DNA of 64,000 nucleotides from CAWDNM01 sp964521195 (GCA_964521195.1 CAZFRE010000006.1:62001-126000), one strand, 5' to 3'; positions 8,538 through 18,474 are shown, counted from the stretch's first letter. Notes: a model not told the origin generated them from the sequence alone. Numbers and translations: made by a program.

Positions 8538-9764
8538 TCAGAATCCGGGGACGCCTTGGCGCCGTGTCCACACGGACAGGAGCATACCCACGGCGGCCAT
8601 GTTGGTGATCATGAACGACGACCCGAAACTCATGAAAGGCAGCGGGATGCCGGTAATGGGCATGAGCCCCATGGTCATGCCCATGTTCTCGAGTATCTGA
8701 AACGTCCACATGGAGATGATACCTGCGACGATGAGCGAGCCCAACAGGTCGCGTGACTGGGCCGCGATCTCCAACGCGGTGATCAGCAGCGCGAAGTACA
8801 GCGCGAGCAGGAGTACGCCGCCCATGAAGCCGAGCTGTTCACCGGTGACGGAGAAGATGAAGTCGGTGTGCGGCTCAGGCAAGAACCGCAGGTTGCTTTG
8901 CGTGCTCTCCTCTTTGAGCCCTTTGCCGGTAAGCTCGCCGGATCCGATCGCGATCTTGGATTGCTCGAGGTTGTAGCCGGCGCCCTTCGAGTCGCGGGTG
9001 GGATCCAGGAAGACCAGCAGCCGGTTCATCTGGTACCGCTTGATCAGCACGCTGGTGTCGTCAACGGCGTCAAGCTGCTCTTGCGAACCGGACTCCACGG
9101 CCGCGATGTAGGCCGGATCGTACGGGCCACGATCGAGCAGCCGGTTGAGCGCAGCGTTCATACCGAACAATGTGCCGACCAGCACGGCCCCGACCAGCGC
9201 GAGAACGAGAAACCACCGCGGCTTGAGCCCGCCGATCAACAACATGCCTGCAGTGATCGCGACGAACACCAGGCCGGTGCCGAGGTCGGGCTGCAGCAGT
9301 ATGAGTCCGAGCGGGACGGCCAGTATGCCGAGCACTCTGGCCAGGTCTCGCCCACGCTCGATGTTGCCCTTGTAGCTCGCGATGACCACCGCCATCACGA
9401 TGATGGTGACGAGCTTGGCGGGCTCAGACGGCTGGAAGAGCCGAAAGCCCCCGACCGCGAGCCAGGAAGTAGCGCCCTTCGCGGTGGTCCCGAGGCCCGG
9501 GATCCGTGGCGAAAGGATCAGGAGCGCATCCAGAAACAGGAGCGGCCCGACCCATCCCGCGAAACGCCGGTAATCGAAGGCCCATGCGACAACGAGCGGT
9601 ATGAGCCCCAGTGCCAACCCGAACAGGTGGCGCTTGAACAGCCCCGCACCGCCCGTCATGCCGGCGGTGGCCGACTGCACCATGACGCTGCCGTACAGCG
9701 CCAGAAGCGCCACGATCGCCAGGAGTGGCCAGTTGACGAACCACAGTCGCTTGCGTTCGTTCAT
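8538..9764 (-). CDS. rodA: Peptidoglycan polymerase RodA (SEDS family)
   Basis: Multi-pass membrane glycosyltransferase that polymerises lipid II for lateral wall growth together with PBP2. 408 aa with about ten hydrophobic segments. SEDS signatures are visible: KGATSWLAVGGFRLFQPSEPAK in the first third and LPFMSFGSSFMITNM at the C-terminus. It is directly downstream (3 bases) of mrdA, its transpeptidase partner, in a mreBCD-mrdA-rodA operon. Confidence 0.94.
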   Translation of the reverse strand: MNERKRLWFVNWPLLAIVALLALYGSVMVQSATAGMTGGAGLFKRHLFGLALGLIPLVVAWAFDYRRFAGWVGPLLFLDALLILSPRIPGLGTTAKGATSWLAVGGFRLFQPSEPAKLVTIIVMAVVIASYKGNIERGRDLARVLGILAVPLGLILLQPDLGTGLVFVAITAGMLLIGGLKPRWFLVLALVGAVLVGTLFGMNAALNRLLDRGPYDPAYIAAVESGSQEQLDAVDDTSVLIKRYQMNRLLVFLDPTRDSKGAGYNLEQSKIAIGSGELTGKGLKEESTQSNLRFLPEPHTDFIFSVTGEQLGFMGGVLLLALYFALLITALEIAAQSRDLLGSLIVAGIISMWTFQILENMGMTMGLMPITGIPLPFMSFGSSFMITNMAAVGMLLSVWTRRQGVPGF

Positions 9765-9767
9765 CCG

Positions 9768-11621
9768 CTACCTCGACTGGTCGGTAGCGGTGACGTGCGT
9801 GATGCGCTCGCCGAGCAGCGACGCGAGGATCTGGCGCGCTGCCGGTCCGGCCACGGAGCCGCCGTGACCACCCTGCTCCACAACCACGACGACGCAGTAC
9901 TTCGGCTTGCTCGCGGGCGCGAACCCGACGAACCACGCCATGTCATCCTTGCCGTACACCTGAGCCGTGCCGGTCTTGCCGGCGACACTGATCGGGAACG
10001 TCTGGAACACCGGCTGGGCGGTACCGCCCTGCGTGACTGCGAGCAGCGAGCTTCGCATGGTGGCAAGGTTTCGAGACTTCGTCTTCGTGTCGAACGCGAC
10101 CTCGGGCTTCTGTTTGATGACCGGCTTGCCGTTGGGCCCGAGCACCTGCTTCAGCACGTGCGGGCGCATGACCTTCCCGCCGTTGGCGATTCCCGCGTAC
10201 GCATCCGCGATCTGCAGCGGCGTCACGAGCAGGTCGCCCTGGCCGATCGCCAGGTTGACCGTGTCGCCCGGAAGCCACCGTTGCATCTCCGGGTAGTTCT
10301 CGTTGTAGCTCGATTTCCACTCGGCGTCAGGCACCCGTCCGGATGCCTCACCCGGAAGATCGATGCCGCTGTCGGCGCCGAAGCCGAACCTACGCGCGAA
10401 CTTCTGGAACTTCTCGCCGCCCATCTTGTAGAACTTGTAGCCGACGTTGTAGAAATACACGTCGCACGAGTCGGCGACCGCATCGCGGAACGACTCCGCC
10501 CCGTGACCGTAGTGGTTCCAGCACCACTTCTTCCACTGTGCGCCCATGTCGGTCCACCGGCCCTCACAGATGTAGGTCGTGACCGGGCTGATGATGCCAT
10601 TCTCGAGACCGGCAAGCCCCGTGATGGCCTTGAAGGTCGACGCCGCCGGATACTGCGCCTGGATCGCCCGGTTCGTGAGAGGGTAGTCCGACTTCTTGTC
10701 CGTGAGCTGCGACCAGGTCTTCTCCGAGACACCACCAAGGAACACCTTGGGGTCGTAGGTGGGCAGGCTCGCCATCGAGAGGACCTCACCTGTACGGACG
10801 TCGATCGCAACAGCAGCGCCCGCACGCGCCTTCGGGAACCCGTCGTTGTGAGCGTCTTCGAGAGCCTGCGCGAGCGCCTTCTCGGTGACCTTCTGGACCT
10901 TGGAATCGATGGTGAGTTGGACATCCCTGCCGGCGACGGGTGCGATATCCTCGAGCACCTTGTGCGGGGTGCCCCGGGCGTCGACCTCGAGCACGCGGCG
11001 GCCGCGGTCGCCCTGCAAGACGTTCTCGAACTGCGCCTCTGCGCCCGCCTTGCCGACGATGTCGCCCGGCACCAACGTGCTGCCTTCGGCGTTGAGTTCG
11101 CTGTCGTTGGCCTCACCGGTATAGCCGAGTACGTGGGCGGCCAGCTTGCCCTGCGGATAGCGCCGAACCGCCTGCACGCGCACTTCGACGCCGGGGAATT
11201 CGGTCGGGTGTTCTTCGATGTAGGCAACGGTGCTCATAGGTACGTCGATGGCGACCGTGCGAGGCGTCAGCGCCGACTCCCGTACGCTGGAGACCTTCTC
11301 CTTGATGTCGGCGACCGGCATCGATAGGACGATGGAGAGCCGATTCATCAACGTCGTGTCCTCTGACGCCGACGGCAGAACGACGACCGCCTTCGTCGCA
11401 CGGTTTGTGACGAGCGGGCGGCCCTTGCGATCGAGGATGCGGCCTCGCGGCGCTTCCACCGTCACCTCTCGGACGCGGTTCTCCTCGGACTGCGCGGTGT
11501 AGGCTGAGCCCTGCAGCACCTGCATCGTCCATAGCCGCGCGAGCAGCAGGCCAAGTACCAGCACGACCACGAGGCCGAGAATGGCGAACCTGGGTTTGAG
11601 CTGTTGGCGGAATGTGGGCAA
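9768..11621 (-). CDS. mrdA: Penicillin-binding protein 2 (transpeptidase)
   Basis: Class B penicillin-binding protein that crosslinks the side wall. One N-terminal membrane anchor (about residues 12-31) is followed by a PBP dimerisation region and the transpeptidase domain. The catalytic motif SxxK is seen as STFK (in YPAASTFKAITG), SxN is present as SCD (in VADSCDVYFYN), and KTG as AGKTGTAQ. The SCD in place of SxN is common in PBP2 enzymes. 617 aa is the usual size. It lies between mreD and rodA. Confidence 0.94.
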   Translation of the reverse strand: MPTFRQQLKPRFAILGLVVVLVLGLLLARLWTMQVLQGSAYTAQSEENRVREVTVEAPRGRILDRKGRPLVTNRATKAVVVLPSASEDTTLMNRLSIVLSMPVADIKEKVSSVRESALTPRTVAIDVPMSTVAYIEEHPTEFPGVEVRVQAVRRYPQGKLAAHVLGYTGEANDSELNAEGSTLVPGDIVGKAGAEAQFENVLQGDRGRRVLEVDARGTPHKVLEDIAPVAGRDVQLTIDSKVQKVTEKALAQALEDAHNDGFPKARAGAAVAIDVRTGEVLSMASLPTYDPKVFLGGVSEKTWSQLTDKKSDYPLTNRAIQAQYPAASTFKAITGLAGLENGIISPVTTYICEGRWTDMGAQWKKWCWNHYGHGAESFRDAVADSCDVYFYNVGYKFYKMGGEKFQKFARRFGFGADSGIDLPGEASGRVPDAEWKSSYNENYPEMQRWLPGDTVNLAIGQGDLLVTPLQIADAYAGIANGGKVMRPHVLKQVLGPNGKPVIKQKPEVAFDTKTKSRNLATMRSSLLAVTQGGTAQPVFQTFPISVAGKTGTAQVYGKDDMAWFVGFAPASKPKYCVVVVVEQGGHGGSVAGPAARQILASLLGERITHVTATDQSR

Positions 11622-11669
11622 GCGTGTGTCGCTTTCAGATCGAGCCGAGGCGACCGAGGGTACGGTCGA

Positions 11670-12185
11670 CTAGGCGAGCCGTCGAAACGTCGTCATTGCG
11701 CGGTCCCTGCGCAAGATGCGCGCCAACCATGGATACACCAGCAGCGCGAGCGCGGTGTTGTAGATGGCGGCGGGAAGCATCTTCGTCACGAACGTCTGCC
11801 AGAACGGGCCGCCCGAACCGAGCAGGTTGAGTATCAGACCGTACGCGACCTCGGCCCCAAGCGCTGCGGCCCCGAGCACCGTGATCGGAAGGAGCCATCC
11901 CTCGGCGAACATGTTCTCGTGCAGCTGTCCCGCCAAGTAGCCGGTGACCGCAAGGACGAACGCCATCGGGCCGACCGGCCCGGTGCCGAGCGCATCGAAC
12001 ATCAGTCCGCAGACGAATCCCGCCGTGGACCCCGCCGTAGGCCCCTCAACGAGCGCCAGCGTGACGACCACGAGCAAGAAGAAGTTCGGCACGATGCCCC
12101 CGATGGCCATGTAAGGAGCCAAGCCGGCCTGAAGCAGCCCGGCGACCAGGACAGCGACGATGGTGGGGATCATTCTTCGCATCAT
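11670..12185 (-). CDS. mreD: Rod shape-determining protein MreD
   Basis: 171-residue, almost entirely hydrophobic protein with about five membrane segments; part of the elongasome with MreC, RodA and PBP2. Sequence similarity across the family is low, so the call rests on size, hydrophobicity, the motif-like stretch VEGPTAGSTAGFVCGLMFD and strict position between mreC and mrdA. Its start overlaps the mreC stop by four bases. Confidence 0.88.
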   Translation of the reverse strand: MMRRMIPTIVAVLVAGLLQAGLAPYMAIGGIVPNFFLLVVVTLALVEGPTAGSTAGFVCGLMFDALGTGPVGPMAFVLAVTGYLAGQLHENMFAEGWLLPITVLGAAALGAEVAYGLILNLLGSGGPFWQTFVTKMLPAAIYNTALALLVYPWLARILRRDRAMTTFRRLA

Positions 12186-13039
12186 TCACCGTTCCCGACA
12201 TCGGTCTGAGGCGTCGCGCCGATGAGCACGAGCACCTCTTCTAGGCCCGCCAGGCGCCCCGGCGGCGACAACTCGATGCTCTGGTAGAGGTCCGAGGGCG
12301 TCTTCTTCACGTCAGTGACCTCGCCGATGATGAGGCCCTTGGGATATACGCCTCCGATACCCGAGGTGATGACGACATCACCCGCCCGCACGGTCGTCTC
12401 GGTGCTCACGAAGTCCAGCGAGAGCTCGCCATCGATCGATCCGTGGACGATGCCCTCGGCCCGCTCGCTCTGCAGCATCGCCGCAACGCCCGAATTCGGG
12501 TCCGTGATCAACCGCACGCGCGCCGAATGTTCGGTCACGTCAACCGTCTGACCGAGCAGTCCTGCCGGGCCGACGACGGGCATGCCGGGCTTGACCTGGT
12601 CGGCGGTGCCGCGATCGATGGTGATCACTCCCTCCCACGAGTTGGTCGGCCGTCCGATGACGCGGGCGCCCACGGCTGCGGTGTTGCTGGTCTGCACGAA
12701 GTCGACGAGCCCCTTGAGCCGCTCGTTCTCAAGCCGCGCCTCTTCGAGATCGGCCACTCGTTTGCGCAGCTCGTCGTTTTGCGTACGCAGAGTCTCGAGC
12801 TGGCTGCGGGAGACTCCGAGGTCCGATGCCCATGCGAAGAACCCGCGAACCGGTCGGGTCACGAACTCGCCCGCGGCGCTCGCGGGCGCCGCGACCGCGT
12901 GCGCAGCGTTCTGGAACCGGTGCACCGGACCGCGCTCGCCCTCTCGGTACCAGACCGTGATCAGCACGAATGCCAATGCTATGAACAGGATGAGGAGCCC
13001 TGGCTGGGCCGACGACTTCTCGGGCTGTGGCAACTTCAT
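12182..13039 (-). CDS. mreC: Rod shape-determining protein MreC
   Basis: 285 aa bitopic protein linking the cytoplasmic MreB filament to the periplasmic-side wall enzymes. A membrane anchor at about residues 13-29 is followed by a coiled coil (about 75-110, SRSQLETLRTQNDELRKRVADLEE) and the beta-rich MreC domain (GVITIDRGTADQVKPGMPVVG, VVITSGIGGVYPKGLIIGEV). Located directly after mreB with 16 bases between. Confidence 0.93.
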   Translation of the reverse strand: MKLPQPEKSSAQPGLLILFIALAFVLITVWYREGERGPVHRFQNAAHAVAAPASAAGEFVTRPVRGFFAWASDLGVSRSQLETLRTQNDELRKRVADLEEARLENERLKGLVDFVQTSNTAAVGARVIGRPTNSWEGVITIDRGTADQVKPGMPVVGPAGLLGQTVDVTEHSARVRLITDPNSGVAAMLQSERAEGIVHGSIDGELSLDFVSTETTVRAGDVVITSGIGGVYPKGLIIGEVTDVKKTPSDLYQSIELSPPGRLAGLEEVLVLIGATPQTDVGNGE

Positions 13040-13055
13040 GGCGCGATCGGACGGC

Positions 13056-14096
13056 CTAGCGACCGCCCTGGAGCACCTTCTTCAGCGCGTCGATTTCCTC
13101 GAGTGCCTGCGCCGAACCGTCGCAGACGTTGGTGAGGGCACTATCGGAGACGTGGACGGGCATGCCCGTCTCGTTGCGCAGCCGCTCGTCGAGACCCTTG
13201 AGGAGCGCGCCGCCGCCGGTCAACACGATGCCGTACTCCATGAGGTCGCTGGCCAGCTCGGGCGGCGTCTTCTCCAGCGTGCCCTTGACGGCGGTGACGA
13301 TGGCCGCGAGCGGCTCTTCCACCGCTTCGCGGATCTCCTCGGACTCCATGGTGATGGTGCGTGGCAGACCAGTGAGCAGGTCGCGGCCGCGAACCTCGAC
13401 GTCGACTTCCTCCAGCAACGGCCACGCACTGCCGATCTCGAACTTGATCTCTTCCGCAGTACGCTCGCCGATGAGTACGTTGTAGACCTTCTTCACATGC
13501 TGGATGATCGCCTCATCGAACTCGTCGCCGGCGATGCGGATCGATTGGGCGACCACGATGCCGCCCAGCGAGATGACGGCGACCTCAGTGGTACCGCCCC
13601 CGATGTCGACGACCATCGAACCCGTGGGCTCCTGGATCGGCAGACCGGCGCCGATAGCAGCGGCCATCGGCTCCTCGATCAGGTACGCCTGGCGAGCTCC
13701 GGCCGACATGGTCGCCTCGAACACGGCGCGCTTCTCGACCTCGGTGACACCCGACGGTACGCAGACGACGACGCGCGGCTTCGGCTGCCACGGAAAGCGC
13801 TTCACGCGAGTCTTGTTGATGAAGTAGCGAAGCATCGCCTCGGTGACCTCGAAGTCGGCGATGACGCCGTCCTTGAGTGGACGGATCGCCACGATGCTGC
13901 CCGGAGTACGTCCAAGCATGCGCTTGGCCTCGATACCAACGGCCAACACGCGCTTCGTGTCCTTCTCTACAGCCACCACGGATGGCTCGATGAGGACGAT
14001 GCCCCGACCTCTGACCGACACGAGCGTGTTCGCCGTGCCGAGGTCGACGGCCATGTCGCCGCCCCATGAGTTGAAGAACATATCGACAAGCGACAC
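13056..14096 (-). CDS. mreB: Actin-like shape protein MreB
   Basis: Bacterial actin that organises lateral wall synthesis. 346 aa, with the actin-family phosphate-1 loop DLGTANTLV near residue 18, phosphate-2 VVDIGGGTTEVAV near residue 168, and the adenosine motif ILTGGGALLKGLD near residue 290. First gene of the mreBCD-mrdA-rodA operon. The 226 bases upstream (14097-14322) hold no gene; the operon promoter should lie there but no strong match was found. Confidence 0.96.
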   Translation of the reverse strand: MSLVDMFFNSWGGDMAVDLGTANTLVSVRGRGIVLIEPSVVAVEKDTKRVLAVGIEAKRMLGRTPGSIVAIRPLKDGVIADFEVTEAMLRYFINKTRVKRFPWQPKPRVVVCVPSGVTEVEKRAVFEATMSAGARQAYLIEEPMAAAIGAGLPIQEPTGSMVVDIGGGTTEVAVISLGGIVVAQSIRIAGDEFDEAIIQHVKKVYNVLIGERTAEEIKFEIGSAWPLLEEVDVEVRGRDLLTGLPRTITMESEEIREAVEEPLAAIVTAVKGTLEKTPPELASDLMEYGIVLTGGGALLKGLDERLRNETGMPVHVSDSALTNVCDGSAQALEEIDALKKVLQGGR

Positions 14097-14322
14097 GGTC
14101 GCTCCTTCTTGTTGTCTCGGCGTTCACTGCTCTCCGACGTGCGCGAGCCACCGTGTGGCCCATGCCAAAACCGACCCAGGACCTTCTAGGACCGGGCCGG
14201 CGATCAGAGTACGGCTGAAGTCTATCACAACGACTCGACCAGACGGCGGCGCCACACGATATCTCCGCAGGTATCAGGCGTGGCCGACACGCGACGAGCC
14301 CCGCGTCCGGGTACGTGATGAC

Positions 14323-14985
14323 TCACATGTGCCCAAGGTCCCGAAGGCTCGTGTACTCGCCGCCGTCGCCGATGATGACGTGGTCGAGCACGTCGATCCC
14401 AAGAACGTCGCCGGCTTTGATGAGACGCCGTGTGAGCTGGATATCGGCACCCGATGGTGAGGGGTCACCACTCGGGTGATTGTGGACGACCACGACCGAG
14501 GCCGCCGAGACCCGCACAGCATCCTTGAACAGTTCGCGCGGGTGGACGATGGTCGCGTTCAGCGAGCCCACCGACACTTCAAGCATACGGATCAGCCGGT
14601 TCTTGGTGTTCAGAGCGAGTACCCAGAAGTGCTCGCGGTCAAGGCCCGCGAGTCTGGGGCCGCACAACTGCACGACGTCTTCCGGTGTGGACACGACGGG
14701 ACGCCCATCGTGCCGTACGGATCCCGCCCGGCGGCCCATCTCCCTGCACGCGAGAACCCGCGCCGCCCCCGCGGGCCCAACCCCGTCGATCGACACGAGA
14801 TCCTCACCCGTCAGTGACCACAGGCCGGTCGACAGTCCCGCCCCGTAGAGCAGCTCCCCGATCGTCACAGCGGCCCGCTCGCCTACGATCACCGACAGAA
14901 GGCCTGCATCCGAAAGTCCCTCAGCGCATCCCTGCAGAAGCAGATCACGCGGGTCCTCCGAGGACTGTTGTGCACCGTGCAGCAT
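14323..14985 (-). CDS. radC: RadC/JAB-domain protein
   Basis: 220 aa RadC family protein. The N-terminal part has a helix-hairpin-helix-like region (LVSIDGVGPAGAARVL, about 65-80); the C-terminal JAB/MPN domain carries the metal motif HNHPSGDPSPSGAD, the hallmark of the family. Despite the name, a role in DNA repair is not proven. The gene stands alone between mreB and the hydrogenase protease. Confidence 0.93.
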   Translation of the reverse strand: MLHGAQQSSEDPRDLLLQGCAEGLSDAGLLSVIVGERAAVTIGELLYGAGLSTGLWSLTGEDLVSIDGVGPAGAARVLACREMGRRAGSVRHDGRPVVSTPEDVVQLCGPRLAGLDREHFWVLALNTKNRLIRMLEVSVGSLNATIVHPRELFKDAVRVSAASVVVVHNHPSGDPSPSGADIQLTRRLIKAGDVLGIDVLDHVIIGDGGEYTSLRDLGHM

Positions 14986-15098
14986 CGCCCCTCCTCGTCG
15001 TCTGACGAAGGGAGCCTCTCACACACGTCTTGCCAGAACCTTTCCGCAAGCTTGCACCGATCATGCGCGACGGGCACCGCTGTGCGCAGCTCGGCCCG

Positions 15099-15557
15099 TC
15101 AGTCCCCCGTCGTGAGGAACTCCATCGCCGCGCCCACGTACTCGTCGAAGCGCGCGGCCAGGACCTCCGAGAGCCCAGGCTCGTCAGAGATCGCTGCCGG
15201 TTCGATGCCCATGATCGTGACTGGCGCGCGCAGCTCACCCGTCGCGGCCGCGAACTCCAGTACCTTCATCAGGTCGCCCTCGTGTGTGCTGACACCGCCG
15301 GTCTGCTTGCGGCTTGCGACCTGATCCGGGCTGAAGAAGGCGTAGTCGCCCGGCTCAAGACCCATACGCGCCGAATCCACGATGAGCGCGCGTTCTACAT
15401 CGGCGCCGAGGTAGTGAACCACGTCTAGCAGGTTCCCGCCGAGGTCTATCGCGCGACACCCCTCGGGAAGCTCCCGATCGCCGATCCACTCCGCCAGTCG
15501 CAGGCCGATCGAATCGTCGAGACCGTAGTAGTTCCCTATTCCGATGAGGTAGCGCAC
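15099..15557 (-). CDS. Hydrogenase maturation protease for the group 3b hydrogenase
   Basis: 152 aa HycI/HyaD-type endopeptidase that trims the large-subunit C-terminus after nickel insertion. It opens RYLIGIGNYYGLDDSIG, the family N-terminus with the first metal-binding aspartate, and has a later histidine (STHEGD) in the expected place. A GTG at 15557, two bases after the hydA stop, is preferred; the upstream reading would overlap hydA by about 40 bases. Placement directly after hydA argues that HydA is its substrate. Confidence 0.85.
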   Translation of the reverse strand: MRYLIGIGNYYGLDDSIGLRLAEWIGDRELPEGCRAIDLGGNLLDVVHYLGADVERALIVDSARMGLEPGDYAFFSPDQVASRKQTGGVSTHEGDLMKVLEFAAATGELRAPVTIMGIEPAAISDEPGLSEVLAARFDEYVGAAMEFLTTGD

Positions 15558-15559
15558 GC

Positions 15560-16876
15560 CTAGCGCACGAACTCCACGTCCAGGTAGTGCGTGGAACACG
15601 AGATGCAGGGATCGTACGCACGCACGAGCATCTCGAACGCGAGCCGCATCTCCTTCTCGGTCTTGCCGGCCTCAAGCAGCCACGGCAGCAGGGCATTGAA
15701 ATCCGCTTGGATGTTGGCGTGATTCTGTCCTGTGGGAATGATGCAATTCGCCGAGGTGCAGAAGCCCGCCCAGTCGTAGCTGTACTCGTGGAACAGGATG
15801 CCACGCGGAACCTCGACAGCCGATGCGCCCGAGGTGAACCGGGTCGGCTCGACGAGCGGCTCGTGTCGGACTCCCTCCTCGATGAGTTCCTCGATCAGCC
15901 GCAACCCCTCGTAGGCCGAGTGAACGATCTCGACGACCTGCGCGACCGAGTTCATGTACGGATTGGTGCAGATCGGAGCGATCCCAAGGCGCTCGGCCAC
16001 CGACTTCGCCTCCGGCCGCAGCTGCTCGTAGTTCACGTTGAACCGCGCCAGCGCACCGGCCGCGTAACTGTCGAGCCGATTCTTCGCGTACTTGGCGGTC
16101 GACAGAGGGGTCATGTATTCGTTCGTGCAGGAGCGGTAGTCGGCGACCGCGTAGGTCGCGCGGTCCCCGTCGGGCAGGATGGTCTGCACGCGGCCATCGT
16201 ACAGCCCGTACTCGGCATCCGAGGTGACCGCCATGTACTCGGTCGGCCGGTCGAATGCGGGGATACCGCCGGCGAGCGCCTCCACGGTATCGAGCGTAGC
16301 CTCGAGATCGGGCATCGCGGCGAGTATCTTCTCGCGCATCGCGACGAGCTCCGCCACAGTCGGGAACCTGGTGAGCCCGCCCGGAACGACGGTCGTGGGA
16401 TGCGTCGTGCGCCCGCCGATCATCGAGCCCCACTCATGGCCAAGACGCTTGAGCCGCAGCGCGCGAGCGACGACCTCACCGTGCGTGGGCACGAGAGCGA
16501 ACGCCGAGGGCGCGCCGAGCAGATCGGGCGCAACCAGCAGGTAGACGTGCAGGACGTGCGAGTCGAAGTTCTCGGCGTGCTTGAGCAGGGTACGGAGCTT
16601 GCGGGTCTGCGCCGTCACGTCGATGCCGAGCGCCTCCTCGGTCGCCTTCACCGATGCGAGCGTGTGACCGATCGAGCAGATGCCACAGATGCGGCTCACG
16701 ATACGTGCGACCTCGGAGTAGTGCCGTTCACGCACCATCGCCTCGAAGAAGCGTGGGGCCTCGGGCACCTGCCACTCGCACTTCTCGATGACGCCGTCGG
16801 TGACGTTGACGACGATGTTGCCGTGTCCCTCGACGCGCGTGATGTGGTGGACGTCGATGTTGATGGTCTGACCCAT
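15560..16876 (-). CDS. hydA: [NiFe] hydrogenase large subunit, group 3b type (alpha)
   Basis: Catalytic subunit of a cytosolic NAD(P)-linked sulfhydrogenase-type enzyme. The two nickel-binding motifs are visible: RICGICSIGH (Cys64, Cys67) and DPCISCSTH (Cys424, Cys427, His430) near the end of the 438 aa protein, with ordinary cysteines, unlike the second hydrogenase in this window. The ISCSTH form and the HydBGD neighbours indicate group 3 rather than group 1. Eight residues follow His430 and should be removed by the adjacent protease. Confidence 0.94.
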   Translation of the reverse strand: MGQTINIDVHHITRVEGHGNIVVNVTDGVIEKCEWQVPEAPRFFEAMVRERHYSEVARIVSRICGICSIGHTLASVKATEEALGIDVTAQTRKLRTLLKHAENFDSHVLHVYLLVAPDLLGAPSAFALVPTHGEVVARALRLKRLGHEWGSMIGGRTTHPTTVVPGGLTRFPTVAELVAMREKILAAMPDLEATLDTVEALAGGIPAFDRPTEYMAVTSDAEYGLYDGRVQTILPDGDRATYAVADYRSCTNEYMTPLSTAKYAKNRLDSYAAGALARFNVNYEQLRPEAKSVAERLGIAPICTNPYMNSVAQVVEIVHSAYEGLRLIEELIEEGVRHEPLVEPTRFTSGASAVEVPRGILFHEYSYDWAGFCTSANCIIPTGQNHANIQADFNALLPWLLEAGKTEKEMRLAFEMLVRAYDPCISCSTHYLDVEFVR

Positions 16877-16881
16877 GCGTG

Positions 16882-17625
16882 CTAGCTCCTCAAGTTCGCC
16901 GTGAACATGCGGGACTTCGCGACCGCGCGCCGCTGACTGAAGCCGGCGCGCTCGACGAGCACCTTCTCGAGTGCGGCGAGATTCGCATCGTCAACGAAAC
17001 CGCGGCACGCCTCGCACGGGATGCCGTCGGCCGGACACGGTGCCCCGCACCCCGCCCTCGCGACCTGCCCCATGCAGTGGTCGCCTTCCTCGAACCGGCA
17101 GATCGTCTCGGCGCGCTTGCACTGCGCACATACCGGAAACGTCGGGACCACGTAGTGGGTGCCGTGCAGCGCGTTCGAGATGACGAGCAGGAGCTCGTCC
17201 TTGCTCATCGGACAGCCGAGCACCTCGTAGTCGACCTTGATCGCCGCCGAGATGGGCCGGGCGGTACCGCTGCGCAGGTGAGGCAGCCGAGCGTCCTCGC
17301 CGTACACGGCTTCTTGGAAGTCGTCCTGGTGGTTCTTCAGAGCGTTGATACCTCCGGTGCAGGCGCAAGCCCCGTACGCGATGACGGTCCGTGCACGGGC
17401 ACGGATCAACTGCAGCCGCACACGGTCCGACTCCCGCGTGAAGCTGCCCTCGACGAGCGCGATGTCGATGGGCTCGCTCGTCGTCTCAGTCATCGCCTCG
17501 CGGAACTCGACGATATCGACGTGCTTGAGCAGCTCGAGTGTGGCCTCGTCTCCGAGGTTCGTGAACTCGATCTGACATCCCTCACAGCTCGCGAAGTCGA
17601 AGAAGGCGAGTCTCGGCTTTCCCAT
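16882..17625 (-). CDS. hydD: [NiFe] hydrogenase small subunit, group 3b type (delta)
   Basis: 247 aa, with no Tat signal, as expected for a cytosolic enzyme. Cluster ligands include Cys14 and Cys17 (FASCEGCQIEF), GACACTGG near residue 85 and a cysteine-rich C-terminal half (CAQCKRAETICR, GDHCMGQ, GCGAPCPADGIPCEACRG). It passes electrons between HydA and the HydG/HydB flavin and Fe-S subunits. It sits between hydG and hydA with 5-base or smaller gaps. Confidence 0.93.
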   Translation of the reverse strand: MGKPRLAFFDFASCEGCQIEFTNLGDEATLELLKHVDIVEFREAMTETTSEPIDIALVEGSFTRESDRVRLQLIRARARTVIAYGACACTGGINALKNHQDDFQEAVYGEDARLPHLRSGTARPISAAIKVDYEVLGCPMSKDELLLVISNALHGTHYVVPTFPVCAQCKRAETICRFEEGDHCMGQVARAGCGAPCPADGIPCEACRGFVDDANLAALEKVLVERAGFSQRRAVAKSRMFTANLRS

Positions 17626-18474
17626 CTAGATCGCCTCCTCGAGTTCCCAGATCTTCGCGAATGTGAACACCGGGCCGTCGATGCAGCAGTACTTGTCGTT
17701 GATCTGACAGTGGCCACACTTGCCCACGCCGCACTTCATGCGGCGCTCGAGGTCGACGAAGATGTTCTCGCGGGGTATGCCGAGCTTGTCGAGCTCGATG
17801 AGCACGTACTTGAACATGATGGGTGGTCCGCAGATCACGACCCTGGTGTCGGGGTCGATCTGCGTCGTCTTGTGGAACAGCGTCGGGATGACGCCGACGT
17901 TGCCGCTCCAGGTGACATCCGCGCGGTCGACGGTCTCGTGGTAGTCGACCCAATCAGCCCCGCGCCACTGCACGCGGTCCTCGGTGAACAGCAGCTGAAG
18001 CGGATCGCGAGCACCGTAGAACAGCGTGAACCGGCCGAACTCTTCGGGCCTGTCCTCGATGTACTGGATGAGGCTACGCGTCGGGCACAGACCGATACCG
18101 CCGGCCACGATGAGCACGTTGTGGCCCCGCAGTTCATCCAAGTCGAACCCGTGGCCGAGCGGACCGCGTATCCACAGCGAATCCCCGACCTCTTTCGAGT
18201 TGATGGCCGTGGTCACGCGACCGACCGTGCGCACGACGATGTCGAAGCTGTCGGTACGCGTGGGAGAACTCGCGATTCCGATGGGACTCTCTCCGAATCC
18301 CATGACCCCGACCTCAAGGATCTGCCCGGGAACGAACTCGAAGGGAGAGCGATCCGCGAACTGCAGCGTGAAGTGCTTCTCGGAAGGGGTCGGCCGAGAC
18401 ACGCGGATGATCTTGGCCTCTCTCGGCAGGAACAGGTTCTCGTGCGGCACCGGCGTTGCGGCGCTGTCGTTCAT
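17626..18474 (-). CDS. hydG: Hydrogenase FAD/NAD(P)-binding subunit (gamma)
   Basis: 282 aa ferredoxin-reductase-like subunit. FAD-binding domain about residues 15-110 (RTVGRVTTAINSKEVGDSLWIRGPLG), NAD(P)-binding part about 115-230 (VLIVAGGIGLCPTRSL), then a [2Fe-2S] cysteine set near the end (CGVGKCGHCQINDKYCCIDG), the arrangement of PyrK/HydG proteins. The start at 18474 shares one base with the hydB stop (TGATG), which fixes it; a longer reading runs inside hydB and is rejected. Confidence 0.93.
   Translation of the reverse strand: MNDSAATPVPHENLFLPREAKIIRVSRPTPSEKHFTLQFADRSPFEFVPGQILEVGVMGFGESPIGIASSPTRTDSFDIVVRTVGRVTTAINSKEVGDSLWIRGPLGHGFDLDELRGHNVLIVAGGIGLCPTRSLIQYIEDRPEEFGRFTLFYGARDPLQLLFTEDRVQWRGADWVDYHETVDRADVTWSGNVGVIPTLFHKTTQIDPDTRVVICGPPIMFKYVLIELDKLGIPRENIFVDLERRMKCGVGKCGHCQINDKYCCIDGPVFTFAKIWELEEAI

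Noticed and set aside
8868..11327. 819-codon plus-strand frame opposite mrdA and rodA
   Set aside because: No family pattern, high Arg/Glu/His content typical of antisense translation, and both minus-strand genes are complete.
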